Positions 54,712 to 61,999 of a stretch of 64,000 nt of DNA are shown piece after piece. Origin of the DNA: Salsipaludibacter sp963735045 (GTDB taxonomy: Bacteria > Actinomycetota > Nitriliruptoria > Nitriliruptorales > Nitriliruptoraceae); the NCBI GenBank assembly GCA_963735045.1, contig CAVTIZ010000003.1, forward strand, positions 496,001-560,000, given 5' to 3'. Position 1 is the first letter of the stretch, and each line of letters begins with the position of its first letter. The notes beneath the pieces are model-generated. The model saw nothing but the letters and a program-made list of their open reading frames with translations. It was not told where the DNA came from and made no database searches. A program made the translations under genes and the position numbers.

Positions 54712-56088
54712 TCAGCGCGGCCCGACGCCTCGAGCGGTCGCGCCGGGGTCGGTGACGTGGGGCAGCGGTGGGACCGTGTCGGGCAGCACGTGGCCGTCCC
54801 CGGCGGAGTTGGCGCGCTGTTCGTAGGCGTAGGCCATTCCGACCAATTCGTCGTCGTCCCACGCCCGTCCCAGCAACTGGATCGCGACCGGTTCGCCGTT
54901 AGCGCTCAGGCCCGCCGGTACGACCACTGTCGGGCTGCCGAAGCTTGCTGACGGTGTGTCGCGTCGTCCGAAGGAGCGCTGGTTGCCACCGCCGTCGTTG
55001 AGGCTGATGTCGCTGAGCAGCCCGGGGTAGACCACTGCGTCGACGTCGGCGTCGTCCATCCAGGCGGCGAGTTGCTGTTGGCTGGCGACGCGGTAGTCGC
55101 GATGGGCTTGGATCTGCTCCGGTGTCAGGCGTGGCGCCGGTTCGCGCCAGCAGTCCTCGGGGTCCTCGCGCTCGTAGGGCACCTTGACCTGTGAGCACTC
55201 GACGTCGATGGCGTTGGCGATGTCGAAGCCCTGCTCGTGCAGTTCGGGGTGGGCGTCGATGTATTGCATCCAGCCTTCTTGGCGCAGGTCCCCGCCCGGG
55301 CGTGGCCCGTCGGGACGCGACGGTGAGTCGGTGCCCCCGACGGTCGAGCCCATCTCCACGATTGTTGCGCCGCCGTCTTCGAGATATTGCAGCGCGTCGG
55401 TGGAGGCGTCCAGTACCGCGGTGGTCCCGAACGGGTCCTCCCAAGTGGATGGGATGTACCCGATCCGCTTGCCTTCGAGTGCGTCGAGGTCGAGGACGTC
55501 ACGCCAGTCTGTGGGCATGCGGTCGTCGGCCGGGGCGGTGGCAGGGTCTTCTGGGTCGGTGCCGGCGACGACGTTGAGCATGTCGGCGAGGTCGGACACG
55601 GAGTGGGTCATCGCCCCGCCGTAGTCGGTCAGCCACGACAGGGGCATGACACCGGTGCCGCTCTGCAGGCCATCGGTGCCTCGCAACGTCACGAGGCTGG
55701 CGGCACTGGCAGGTGCGTACAGCGAGCCGATGACCACGTAGTGCAGCAGCGACACACTTTCGCGCGGCGGCACCGCCATGGTGGTGACGTAGGCCGGGAA
55801 GTTGCCCTCGTGGCTGTCGTAGACCAGCGGGTTGTCGAAGGTGTCGAACAGCCAGGTGCCGGCGAAGTCGATCGCGCCGTCGAACGGTTCGGCGGGCGTG
55901 CTCGGGGTGCCCAGCACCGTGGCGATCGGGCCCGCGACCTCGTCGTCGCCGTCCGTAGCGGGTGCGGCGGTCGTCCAGGCGTCGCCGGGGTCGACCACGG
56001 CGTCACCGCTGGAGGTGGCCACGACCGGCGCCGGGTCACAGCGGCTGCAGGTCGAGTCCGCGTCGCCGGCGCCGGGCTTCCGCAGCAT
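54712..56088 (-). CDS. Amidase-signature enzyme lacking its catalytic half
   Basis: The C-terminal 330 residues follow the amidase family: ASLVTLRGTDGLQSGTGVMPLS, the AMTHSVSDLADMLNVVAG segment, DAVVYPGLLSDIS and FGSPTVVVPAGLSANGEPVAIQLLG. The preceding GGSSGGS block with the catalytic Ser-cisSer and the upstream Lys is missing; instead LLHYVVIGSLYAPAS joins to an unrelated 130-residue stretch rich in Asp, Ala and Thr. The protein is therefore probably inactive or the product of a deletion. Start placed at ATG 56088 but the frame is open further. Followed by a strong terminator. Confidence 0.6.
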   Translation of the reverse strand: MLRKPGAGDADSTCSRCDPAPVVATSSGDAVVDPGDAWTTAAPATDGDDEVAGPIATVLGTPSTPAEPFDGAIDFAGTWLFDTFDNPLVYDSHEGNFPAYVTTMAVPPRESVSLLHYVVIGSLYAPASAASLVTLRGTDGLQSGTGVMPLSWLTDYGGAMTHSVSDLADMLNVVAGTDPEDPATAPADDRMPTDWRDVLDLDALEGKRIGYIPSTWEDPFGTTAVLDASTDALQYLEDGGATIVEMGSTVGGTDSPSRPDGPRPGGDLRQEGWMQYIDAHPELHEQGFDIANAIDVECSQVKVPYEREDPEDCWREPAPRLTPEQIQAHRDYRVASQQQLAAWMDDADVDAVVYPGLLSDISLNDGGGNQRSFGRRDTPSASFGSPTVVVPAGLSANGEPVAIQLLGRAWDDDELVGMAYAYEQRANSAGDGHVLPDTVPPLPHVTDPGATARGVGPR

Positions 56089-56216
56089 CGGAAGCGTGCC
56101 GATACCGGTACTCGGAGGTGGACTTCTGGGCCGGCGGATGGGGGCATACCAAGAGTCGATGCGCGGGGCGGTGTCGAAGCACGGATGCCATCTCTCCGCC
56201 GATTCTGTGATGTTGG

Positions 56217-56834
56217 TCAGTCGTGGCGACGTACCGGAAGGAGCAGGACAAGCCCGATGGCCAGGTAGCCCACAACGGCCACGACTGGCAGGAACAGCCC
56301 CACGACGATCAGGGCGAGGTAGCCCCAGAGACTGGGGTTCAGCCGCTGGGTCAGCACCGCAGCCTCGTCGTCCGAGACATCGTCGCGGACCAGCCCGTGG
56401 TGTCGGGCGTGACGCCACATCACGGCGGTGATCACCGCGACGAGGAACAGGTTGAGCCCGAAGATCGTGGTGGCGACGCGTTCGGCATCCTCAGCCCTGA
56501 CCGCCTCGCCGACCAGCGAAGTCGGGAAGGTCAGGAACGACACCACCAAGAGCAGCAGCAGGTTGAGCCGAGCAAAGGTGGTGTCACCCCGGGCGATGCG
56601 ATTCGTCACTGCGGTATGAGCCAGCCAGGCCGCCCCGATGGTCGCGAAACTGACCACGTAGGCCAGGTAGCTCGGCCACAGACCCAGGAACGCCGTGAGG
56701 GGATCGTCCAGCCAGCCCTCCGGCAGGGACAGTTCGAGCACCAGGAGCGTGATCGCGATGGCGAACACGCCGTCGCTGAACGCTTCGAGCCGGTCTGTGG
56801 TGAAGCCGCGCCGCTGTGGGTTCGGGCTGTCCAC
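56217..56834 (-). CDS. TMEM175-like potassium channel family protein (DUF1211)
   Basis: 205-residue membrane protein with about six helices. The family signature FSDGVFAIAITLLVLEL lies in the first helix, where the FSD residues line the pore of bacterial TMEM175 channels. Starts at GTG 56834 behind GAAGGA; the frame is open to 57020 but upstream codons are not protein-like. One repeat per chain, as in bacterial members that form tetramers. Role: K+ leak or resting potential, by family knowledge. Confidence 0.85.
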   Translation of the reverse strand: MDSPNPQRRGFTTDRLEAFSDGVFAIAITLLVLELSLPEGWLDDPLTAFLGLWPSYLAYVVSFATIGAAWLAHTAVTNRIARGDTTFARLNLLLLLVVSFLTFPTSLVGEAVRAEDAERVATTIFGLNLFLVAVITAVMWRHARHHGLVRDDVSDDEAAVLTQRLNPSLWGYLALIVVGLFLPVVAVVGYLAIGLVLLLPVRRHD

Positions 56835-57155
56835 CAGCGTTCCTTCGTCCTGTGCGGCCGAGCCAAGGCTAGTTGGTGGGCTTGAGCGATCGCTGCTGTT
56901 GACACGCGGCATCCGAGCCGGACGAACTCCTCCCAGGGAAGCGCCTTCCAACCGCAGATGCCCCGGTCCCGACCCGACCTGGCGTGCGTCGCAAACCAAG
57001 AAGACGACTGGTCCTGCCACCTACCACCCCGTCGAGAAACCTTCGGAGATCCACCCGATCTCCCTCCGTTCCGGTGACGCTGCCGGGGCCTCCACGGCTC
57101 CTGCAGATGTCCCAGTCGCCGCCGCACGGCTGCCACCATTGACTAGGGTTCGGGC
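56835..57155. other. Divergent spacer with spacer-motif copy
   Basis: 321 bases between divergent genes. GGAGATCCACCCGATCTCCC at 57045-57064 has the hairpin form of the dispersed motif. Confidence 0.5.
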
Positions 57156-57782
57156 ATGAAGGATCGAACACGAGGGCTCTGGGACGAACAGGTCGGCCGG
57201 GCTGGTGATCGGCGGGGGCTCTACGCGGCGGTCGCGGCGGTCGCGGACGTCGACGATGTGCTCTACCCGGGGTCGTACGTGGACCTCACACCAGCGTTCA
57301 TCTGGCCACGGGTCACCTTCGTGGACACCGACACCCGGGCCAAGCGATTCTTCGACGACATCGACGGTGTCCGTGAACTGCTCACCGAGCACGACGTCGA
57401 CCCGAGCCGCCACACCGTCGAGTTCCTCCACGACGACTACACCAACCAGCTCGACGTCGAGGAAGGGTCGGTGGACCTGGTCGTGTCGCTGTACGCCGGG
57501 TTCGTCTCCGAACACTGCACCCGGTACCTGCGGCCACACGGGCTGCTGCTGGCCAACTCCAGCCACGGCGACGCGGCCATGGCCGCACTCGACGACCGGT
57601 ACCGGCTCGTCGGTGTCGTCACCGCACGGGACGGGCGCCACAAGCTGCGCACGACCGACCTCGACACCTACATGGTCCCCAAACGGGACCAGGACGTCAC
57701 CGTCGAGTCCCTCCACCAGTCCGGCCGCGGCATTGCCTACACCAAACAGGCCTTCGCCTACCTGTTCGAGCGTGTCACCTGA
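57156..57782 (+). CDS. Rossmann-fold protein, possibly SAM-dependent methyltransferase-like
   Basis: 208 residues. VLYPGSYVDLTPAFIWP followed by VTFVDTDTRAKRFF matches the first two strands of a class I methyltransferase (nucleotide loop, then an acidic residue after strand 2), and GSVDLVVSLYAGFVSEHC with LLLANSSHGDAA fits strands 4 and 5. The glycine loop is unusual, so SAM binding is uncertain. Stand-alone gene starting at ATG 57156. Confidence 0.6.
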   Translation: MKDRTRGLWDEQVGRAGDRRGLYAAVAAVADVDDVLYPGSYVDLTPAFIWPRVTFVDTDTRAKRFFDDIDGVRELLTEHDVDPSRHTVEFLHDDYTNQLDVEEGSVDLVVSLYAGFVSEHCTRYLRPHGLLLANSSHGDAAMAALDDRYRLVGVVTARDGRHKLRTTDLDTYMVPKRDQDVTVESLHQSGRGIAYTKQAFAYLFERVT

Positions 57783-57970
57783 TCAGCAGTCCCGAGATGC
57801 CAGACTGGCTCCGAACTCGGTTCCTGTCCGGTCCAGACACTTCCGCAGAACTCGCAGGACGTTCGGGATCTGCTGGTCTCGGCCTGCAGCCACCTGCTCG
57901 GCAACGTCACGTCCGACGGCGACTGGGGATGGATCCCGATCGCGTCGCGCATGCCTGGCGGCGATCGCCT

Positions 57971-58642
57971 TCACCGTGTCCCGATCGGCTCGGTGGTTGT
58001 CGCTGCTGGCTCGAGGAGTGCGTTTGTGATGGCCTCGGCAACGAATCGACCGAACCTTTGTGTGCTCCACTTCCGCCGGAGGACGAGGAGTTCGAACAGT
58101 TCTGGTGCGCTGTAGGTCCAGAGCACGTCGGTTGCCTCGTCGAGGGAGATCCCAACTCGGAGATGTCCGGCATCGTGGAGGCGTCGAGCGTTCTGGGCCA
58201 TTCGTGCCCGACGTTCGTTGTCCACCTCGTCGATCAGCGCGGCGATCTCGGGGTCGGTTGCCGCGGCGTCACGGATGAGGAGAAGGATCGGCGCGACGAG
58301 AGGGGCGACTTCGGCGGTGAGTGTGCCCCACTGAGCGACGATCTCGACGGGGTCGGTGAGGTCGTGGAGCTGGTCGGACCGTAGCTCGGCGGGGATGTCG
58401 CCTTCGCCCTGAAGGGCCCTGCGGCGGATCGCTCGGATGAGACCGGGCTTGCCGCCGAAGGCCTTGTAGACGGTGTCGGTGGAGACGCCTGCGCATTGGG
58501 CGATCTTCGCGATCGTGGTCTGGGTGTATCCGTCGCGCAGGAAGAGGCGTTCGGCGTGCTCGACGATGAGCCGTTGGCGACGCCGCGCTCGGTCCTGGCG
58601 TTTGGAGGAGTCATATGGGCGGGTCGTCTTGACAGGCATCAT
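57971..58642 (-). CDS. TetR-family repressor
   Basis: 223 residues. N-terminal helix-turn-helix: RQRLIVEHAERLFLRDGYTQ then TIAKIAQCAGVSTDTVYKAF. The C-terminal ligand domain is helical with two Trp-containing segments. Divergent from the SnoaL/NmrA pair across 69 bases holding a palindrome, so it most likely represses that pair and itself. Confidence 0.88.
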   Translation of the reverse strand: MMPVKTTRPYDSSKRQDRARRRQRLIVEHAERLFLRDGYTQTTIAKIAQCAGVSTDTVYKAFGGKPGLIRAIRRRALQGEGDIPAELRSDQLHDLTDPVEIVAQWGTLTAEVAPLVAPILLLIRDAAATDPEIAALIDEVDNERRARMAQNARRLHDAGHLRVGISLDEATDVLWTYSAPELFELLVLRRKWSTQRFGRFVAEAITNALLEPAATTTEPIGTR

Positions 58643-58666
58643 CTCGACAGGCAGAGTAAAGTTGGT

Positions 58667-58680
58667 TCCAGTCTACTGGA
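58667..58680. promoter_or_regulatory. Probable TetR operator
   Basis: TCCAGT-CT-ACTGGA inverted repeat between the divergent TetR gene and the SnoaL-like gene. Confidence 0.6.
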
Positions 58681-58711
58681 TCGAAATGCGTCGGTTGGCA
58701 AGGAGGACCCC

Positions 58712-59125
58712 ATGGAGCTTGATGGACCCGAAGGGGTGCTCGAGCGATTGCTTCGGGCCACGAACGAGCACGATGTCGACGCCCTGGCGGCGTGCTTCGC
58801 CGTCGACTACACGAACGAGACACCCGTCCACCCTGGCCGGGGCTTTCGTGGACGCGACCAGGTGCGACGCAACTGGGAGCAGATCTTCACGTTCGTACCC
58901 GACGTGCGAGCCGAGATCGTCGCGTCGGCGATCGATGGCGAAACGCTGTGGACCGAATGGGAAATGACAGGTACTCGACCCGACGGCTCCTCCCACCACA
59001 TGTGCGGTGTGATCGTGTTCGAGGTCTGCGACGCGATGATCAGCGCTGCTCGGTTCTACCTCGAACCTGTGGATGAGCGCAGCGGCGATGTCGCGGCAGC
59101 GGTGAGCGAACAGGTCGAGCGGTGA
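58712..59125 (+). CDS. SnoaL-like (NTF2-fold) protein
   Basis: 137 residues of the cone-shaped NTF2 superfamily: helix VLERLLRATNEHDVDALAACF, FRGRDQVRRNWEQIF and the strands EWEMTGTRPDG and VFEVCD. Members are small isomerases, hydrolases or binding proteins; the substrate is unknown. AAGGAGGA precedes the ATG. The stop overlaps the next gene's GTG. Confidence 0.82.
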   Translation: MELDGPEGVLERLLRATNEHDVDALAACFAVDYTNETPVHPGRGFRGRDQVRRNWEQIFTFVPDVRAEIVASAIDGETLWTEWEMTGTRPDGSSHHMCGVIVFEVCDAMISAARFYLEPVDERSGDVAAAVSEQVER

Positions 59126-59943
59126 TCCTTGTCGCTGGGGGCAGCGGTCGACTCGGCAGCCTGCTCGTCGAGCGACTGACCGGGCAAGGACGGGCGGTGC
59201 GGGTCCTCACCCGTGAGCCCAGCCGCGTTCTCCATCTCGGGACGACAGTCGAGGTAGCGGTGGGGGATCTGCGCGATCGGGCGAGCCTCCTCGAGCCGAT
59301 GCGTGACGTCACCACAGTCGTCGCAGCCGCGCACGGGTTCGGCGGGCCGGGCCGAGTCACGCCCACGGCGGTTGACAACCACGGAAACGTGAACCTGGTG
59401 GACGGAGCGGCCGCGGCCGGCGCGGACGTCGTGATGATGTCGGTGATCGGTGCGGCACCGAACCATCCGATGGAGCTGTTCCGAGCCAAGCATGCGGCCG
59501 AAACCCACCTGCGCGCCAGTGGGACCCCGTGGACGATCGTACGCGCCGCGGCGTTCGCCGAGCTGTGGGCCGAACTCGTCGGCCGAGGAATCGTGTTCGG
59601 TCGAGGAGACAACCCGATCAACTTCGTCTCGGTCGTCGATGTGGCTGCTGCCCTCGAACACGCAGTCGTCGATCCCACGGTTCGCGGACACGTCATCGAG
59701 ATTGCGGGGGCGGAGAACCTGACCATGAACGAGTTCGCCGAACTCCTGCAGCGCGTGCGATCCGAACCGCGCGCCGTGCACCACGTCCCGCGCTGGTTCC
59801 TTCGCGCGGCGGCGAGGGTGGCGCGCCCCGCCCGTGCTGCGGTTGCCATGGACGTGTTCGACATGACGTTCGAGCGTCAGACGTCGCCGGTCGACACGTC
59901 CGTCGCTCCACCAACGCCCCTTGCCGAGGCCCTCGCTCGCTGA
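59122..59943 (+). CDS. NmrA-like/atypical SDR NAD(P)-binding protein
   Basis: 273 residues. VAGGSGRLGSLLVERL is the GxxGxxG dinucleotide site, followed by RVLTREPSRV; the active-site Tyr/Lys pair of classical SDRs is absent, as usual for NmrA-like proteins. RAKHAAETHLRASGTPWTIVR is typical for the family. Translationally coupled to the SnoaL-like gene, forming a two-gene unit under the divergent TetR. Confidence 0.85.
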   Translation: MILVAGGSGRLGSLLVERLTGQGRAVRVLTREPSRVLHLGTTVEVAVGDLRDRASLLEPMRDVTTVVAAAHGFGGPGRVTPTAVDNHGNVNLVDGAAAAGADVVMMSVIGAAPNHPMELFRAKHAAETHLRASGTPWTIVRAAAFAELWAELVGRGIVFGRGDNPINFVSVVDVAAALEHAVVDPTVRGHVIEIAGAENLTMNEFAELLQRVRSEPRAVHHVPRWFLRAAARVARPARAAVAMDVFDMTFERQTSPVDTSVAPPTPLAEALAR

Positions 59944-60042
59944 TCGGACGCAAACAAACGCCAACACCCCTTCGCCAGTTTGGCGGTGGGGACCCGGATC
60001 CACGTCGCATCGGGCTGGCAGACGTGACGAACCACCCCGTTG

Positions 60043-60639
60043 CTAGGGCGTGGTGTGGTGGGGTGGTGCCGGAAGGAGTCGATCCAGGACGGGGCCTGCG
60101 ATGGCTGCGACGTCGACGTGGTCGGGTGAGGAGCGCAGCAGTACCTGGATCCCTTCGTACAGGGCCAGGAGTGCGTCTGCGGTCGCCGGGACATCGACGT
60201 CGGGATCGAGGGATCCGGATTGGATGGCCTGCCGCAGGTTGGCGCGGAGCACGGTGCGGACCTGGTCCAGGCCACCGGCGAGCACGCCTCTGGGGTCGGC
60301 GCCGAGCGCCCCTGCCTCGGTCGAGGTGATGGCGAGCAGGCACCCGAGCGGGAGGTCGGGGTCCTTGGCGAGGATGGAGTCGAACACCATCCGGATCCCG
60401 GCCAGTCCGTGGTCCGCGGTCGCGCTGACGCCGGCGCCGATCACCTCGTCGAGGTAGTGCTGCAGCGCGGCGGTGAAGATGCCCTCCTTGTGGCCGAACA
60501 CCCCGTACAGACTCGGAGCAGCCAGACCGGTCGCGGCTTCGAGGTCTCGGATCGACGTCGCCTCGTAGCCCTGCTGCCAGAACGTGAGCATCGCGGCGTG
60601 CACGACCGCCTCGGTGTCGAACGAGCGGGGACGCCCCAT
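60043..60639 (-). CDS. TetR-family repressor
   Basis: 198 residues starting at MGRPRSFD. HTH: AAMLTFWQQGYEATSIRDLE then LAAPSLYGVFGHKEG. It follows the alpha/beta hydrolase gene by 31 bases on the same strand, so it belongs to that operon and probably binds the 22-bp palindrome upstream of the hydrolase. Confidence 0.9.
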   Translation of the reverse strand: MGRPRSFDTEAVVHAAMLTFWQQGYEATSIRDLEAATGLAAPSLYGVFGHKEGIFTAALQHYLDEVIGAGVSATADHGLAGIRMVFDSILAKDPDLPLGCLLAITSTEAGALGADPRGVLAGGLDQVRTVLRANLRQAIQSGSLDPDVDVPATADALLALYEGIQVLLRSSPDHVDVAAIAGPVLDRLLPAPPHHTTP

Positions 60640-60670
60640 CGGCTGGTCCTTGCGTGGCTGTGGCGCAGTG

Positions 60671-61678
60671 TCACAGACGCCCGTGGCCCTCGAGCACCCA
60701 CTCGCTGACGATCTCGGCGTACGTGTCGGGCTGGTCCGCAAACGGCGCGTGGCCGGCCGCCGGGATGCTGGTCATCGTGGCACGCGGCAGACGTCGGGCC
60801 AGCTCGCGGCCCATCGCCTCGAACACGACCACGTCGTCGGCACCCCACACCACGTGGACGGGGACGTCGAGGTCGTCGAGGTGGGGGTCGACGTCCGTCC
60901 GGATGTCCTCGACCGCGCCCGCGAACCACGCCATGGTCTCCCGGATCCGGCCGGTGTACGCCTCGAGCTGGTCGGAGATCTCGTAGGCGCTCGGCCGGTA
61001 GCGGACGTACGCGACGCGGTGGATGAGGTGGAGGAACACCGCGCCCGGCAACGACCCGACGACACCGCGGTACGCAGCGCCCCAGTCGAACAGGCGACTG
61101 ACGGCGGTGCCGTTGAGTGTCTGGTCGGTCTTCTCCACGTCGATGCCCGGCCCGTCGCCGATGATCAGGCTGGCGATCCGCGTCCGGTCGAGGGCCGCGG
61201 CGCGCAGCACGATCGCCGAGGGGATGTCGTGGCCGACCAGGTGGACGCCCGCGAGGTCGAGCTCCTCCAGCATCGCGAGCAGGTGCCGCGCAGCGACGTC
61301 GTAGCGCATGACCTCGGGGTCGCCCGGGCTCTTGCCGAGCCCCGGCACGTCGAGGGCCACCAGGTGGAACTCGTCACCCAGCTCCCGCCAGACCAGCTCG
61401 AACGTCAGCAGCGTGAACGGCAGCGGGCTGAGGAACATCACCGTCGGCTTCGACGGGTCACCGGCCTCGGCCATGCGCACGGTCCTGCCCGCGACCTCTC
61501 GGTAGCCCGGGACGATCGCGGTGAACTCCTCGGGCCCCGCCAGCGGGGATGCGGCCGCCTGGGCACGGCGGACACGACCCCATTCGGGGGTGGCGAGCAG
61601 CGACGGGAAGGCCGCAGCGCGCGCGCCACGGCCGATCCGCTGATAGGGCTCTTCCGGGGTGACGGGGGGAACTCGCAT
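60671..61678 (-). CDS. Alpha/beta hydrolase, epoxide hydrolase/haloalkane dehalogenase-like
   Basis: 335 residues. The nucleophile elbow reads GHDIPS, so the nucleophile is Asp as in epoxide hydrolases and dehalogenases; the oxyanion side is FLSPLPF rather than HGxP, and the later GADD and AGHAPF supply acid and His. A cap region lies between about 190 and 270. Substrate unknown. ATG at 61676-61678. Operon head with the following TetR gene. Confidence 0.85.
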   Translation of the reverse strand: MRVPPVTPEEPYQRIGRGARAAAFPSLLATPEWGRVRRAQAAASPLAGPEEFTAIVPGYREVAGRTVRMAEAGDPSKPTVMFLSPLPFTLLTFELVWRELGDEFHLVALDVPGLGKSPGDPEVMRYDVAARHLLAMLEELDLAGVHLVGHDIPSAIVLRAAALDRTRIASLIIGDGPGIDVEKTDQTLNGTAVSRLFDWGAAYRGVVGSLPGAVFLHLIHRVAYVRYRPSAYEISDQLEAYTGRIRETMAWFAGAVEDIRTDVDPHLDDLDVPVHVVWGADDVVVFEAMGRELARRLPRATMTSIPAAGHAPFADQPDTYAEIVSEWVLEGHGRL

Positions 61679-61691
61679 GGAATGCCTCCGG

Positions 61692-61713
61692 TTGTTTAGC
61701 GATCGATAAACAA
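61692..61713. promoter_or_regulatory. 22-bp TetR-type operator upstream of the hydrolase gene
   Basis: TTGTTTA and TAAACAA arms flank a CGATCG core; 20 of 22 positions are symmetric. It lies 14 bases before the hydrolase ATG, over the expected promoter. The remaining spacer to 61999 holds no gene. Confidence 0.8.
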
Positions 61714-61999
61714 CTCTACCTGCATCGAGGGGGGCCCCGCCAGGTCCCGTCCCCACGCCTGCCTTGCTGCCGGACAGCGCGCGGTCAGAAGCGCCCAGGG
61801 CCAGCGTCGAGCAGGACACCGCGCCGGCCATCGGTGCCCCGGGGGCAGCGACTCACGGCGCCAGCAGTTGTGCGCGGCATCCGATCTGTTCGGTGATCTC
61901 CGACCCGCACAATCCGGGGACTACCGAGCGGTTGCCGAGCCTCTTGACGGAGACAGGCATCGATCTCCCATGGCTGCCGCGTTCCTGTGTGGGTGTGGA

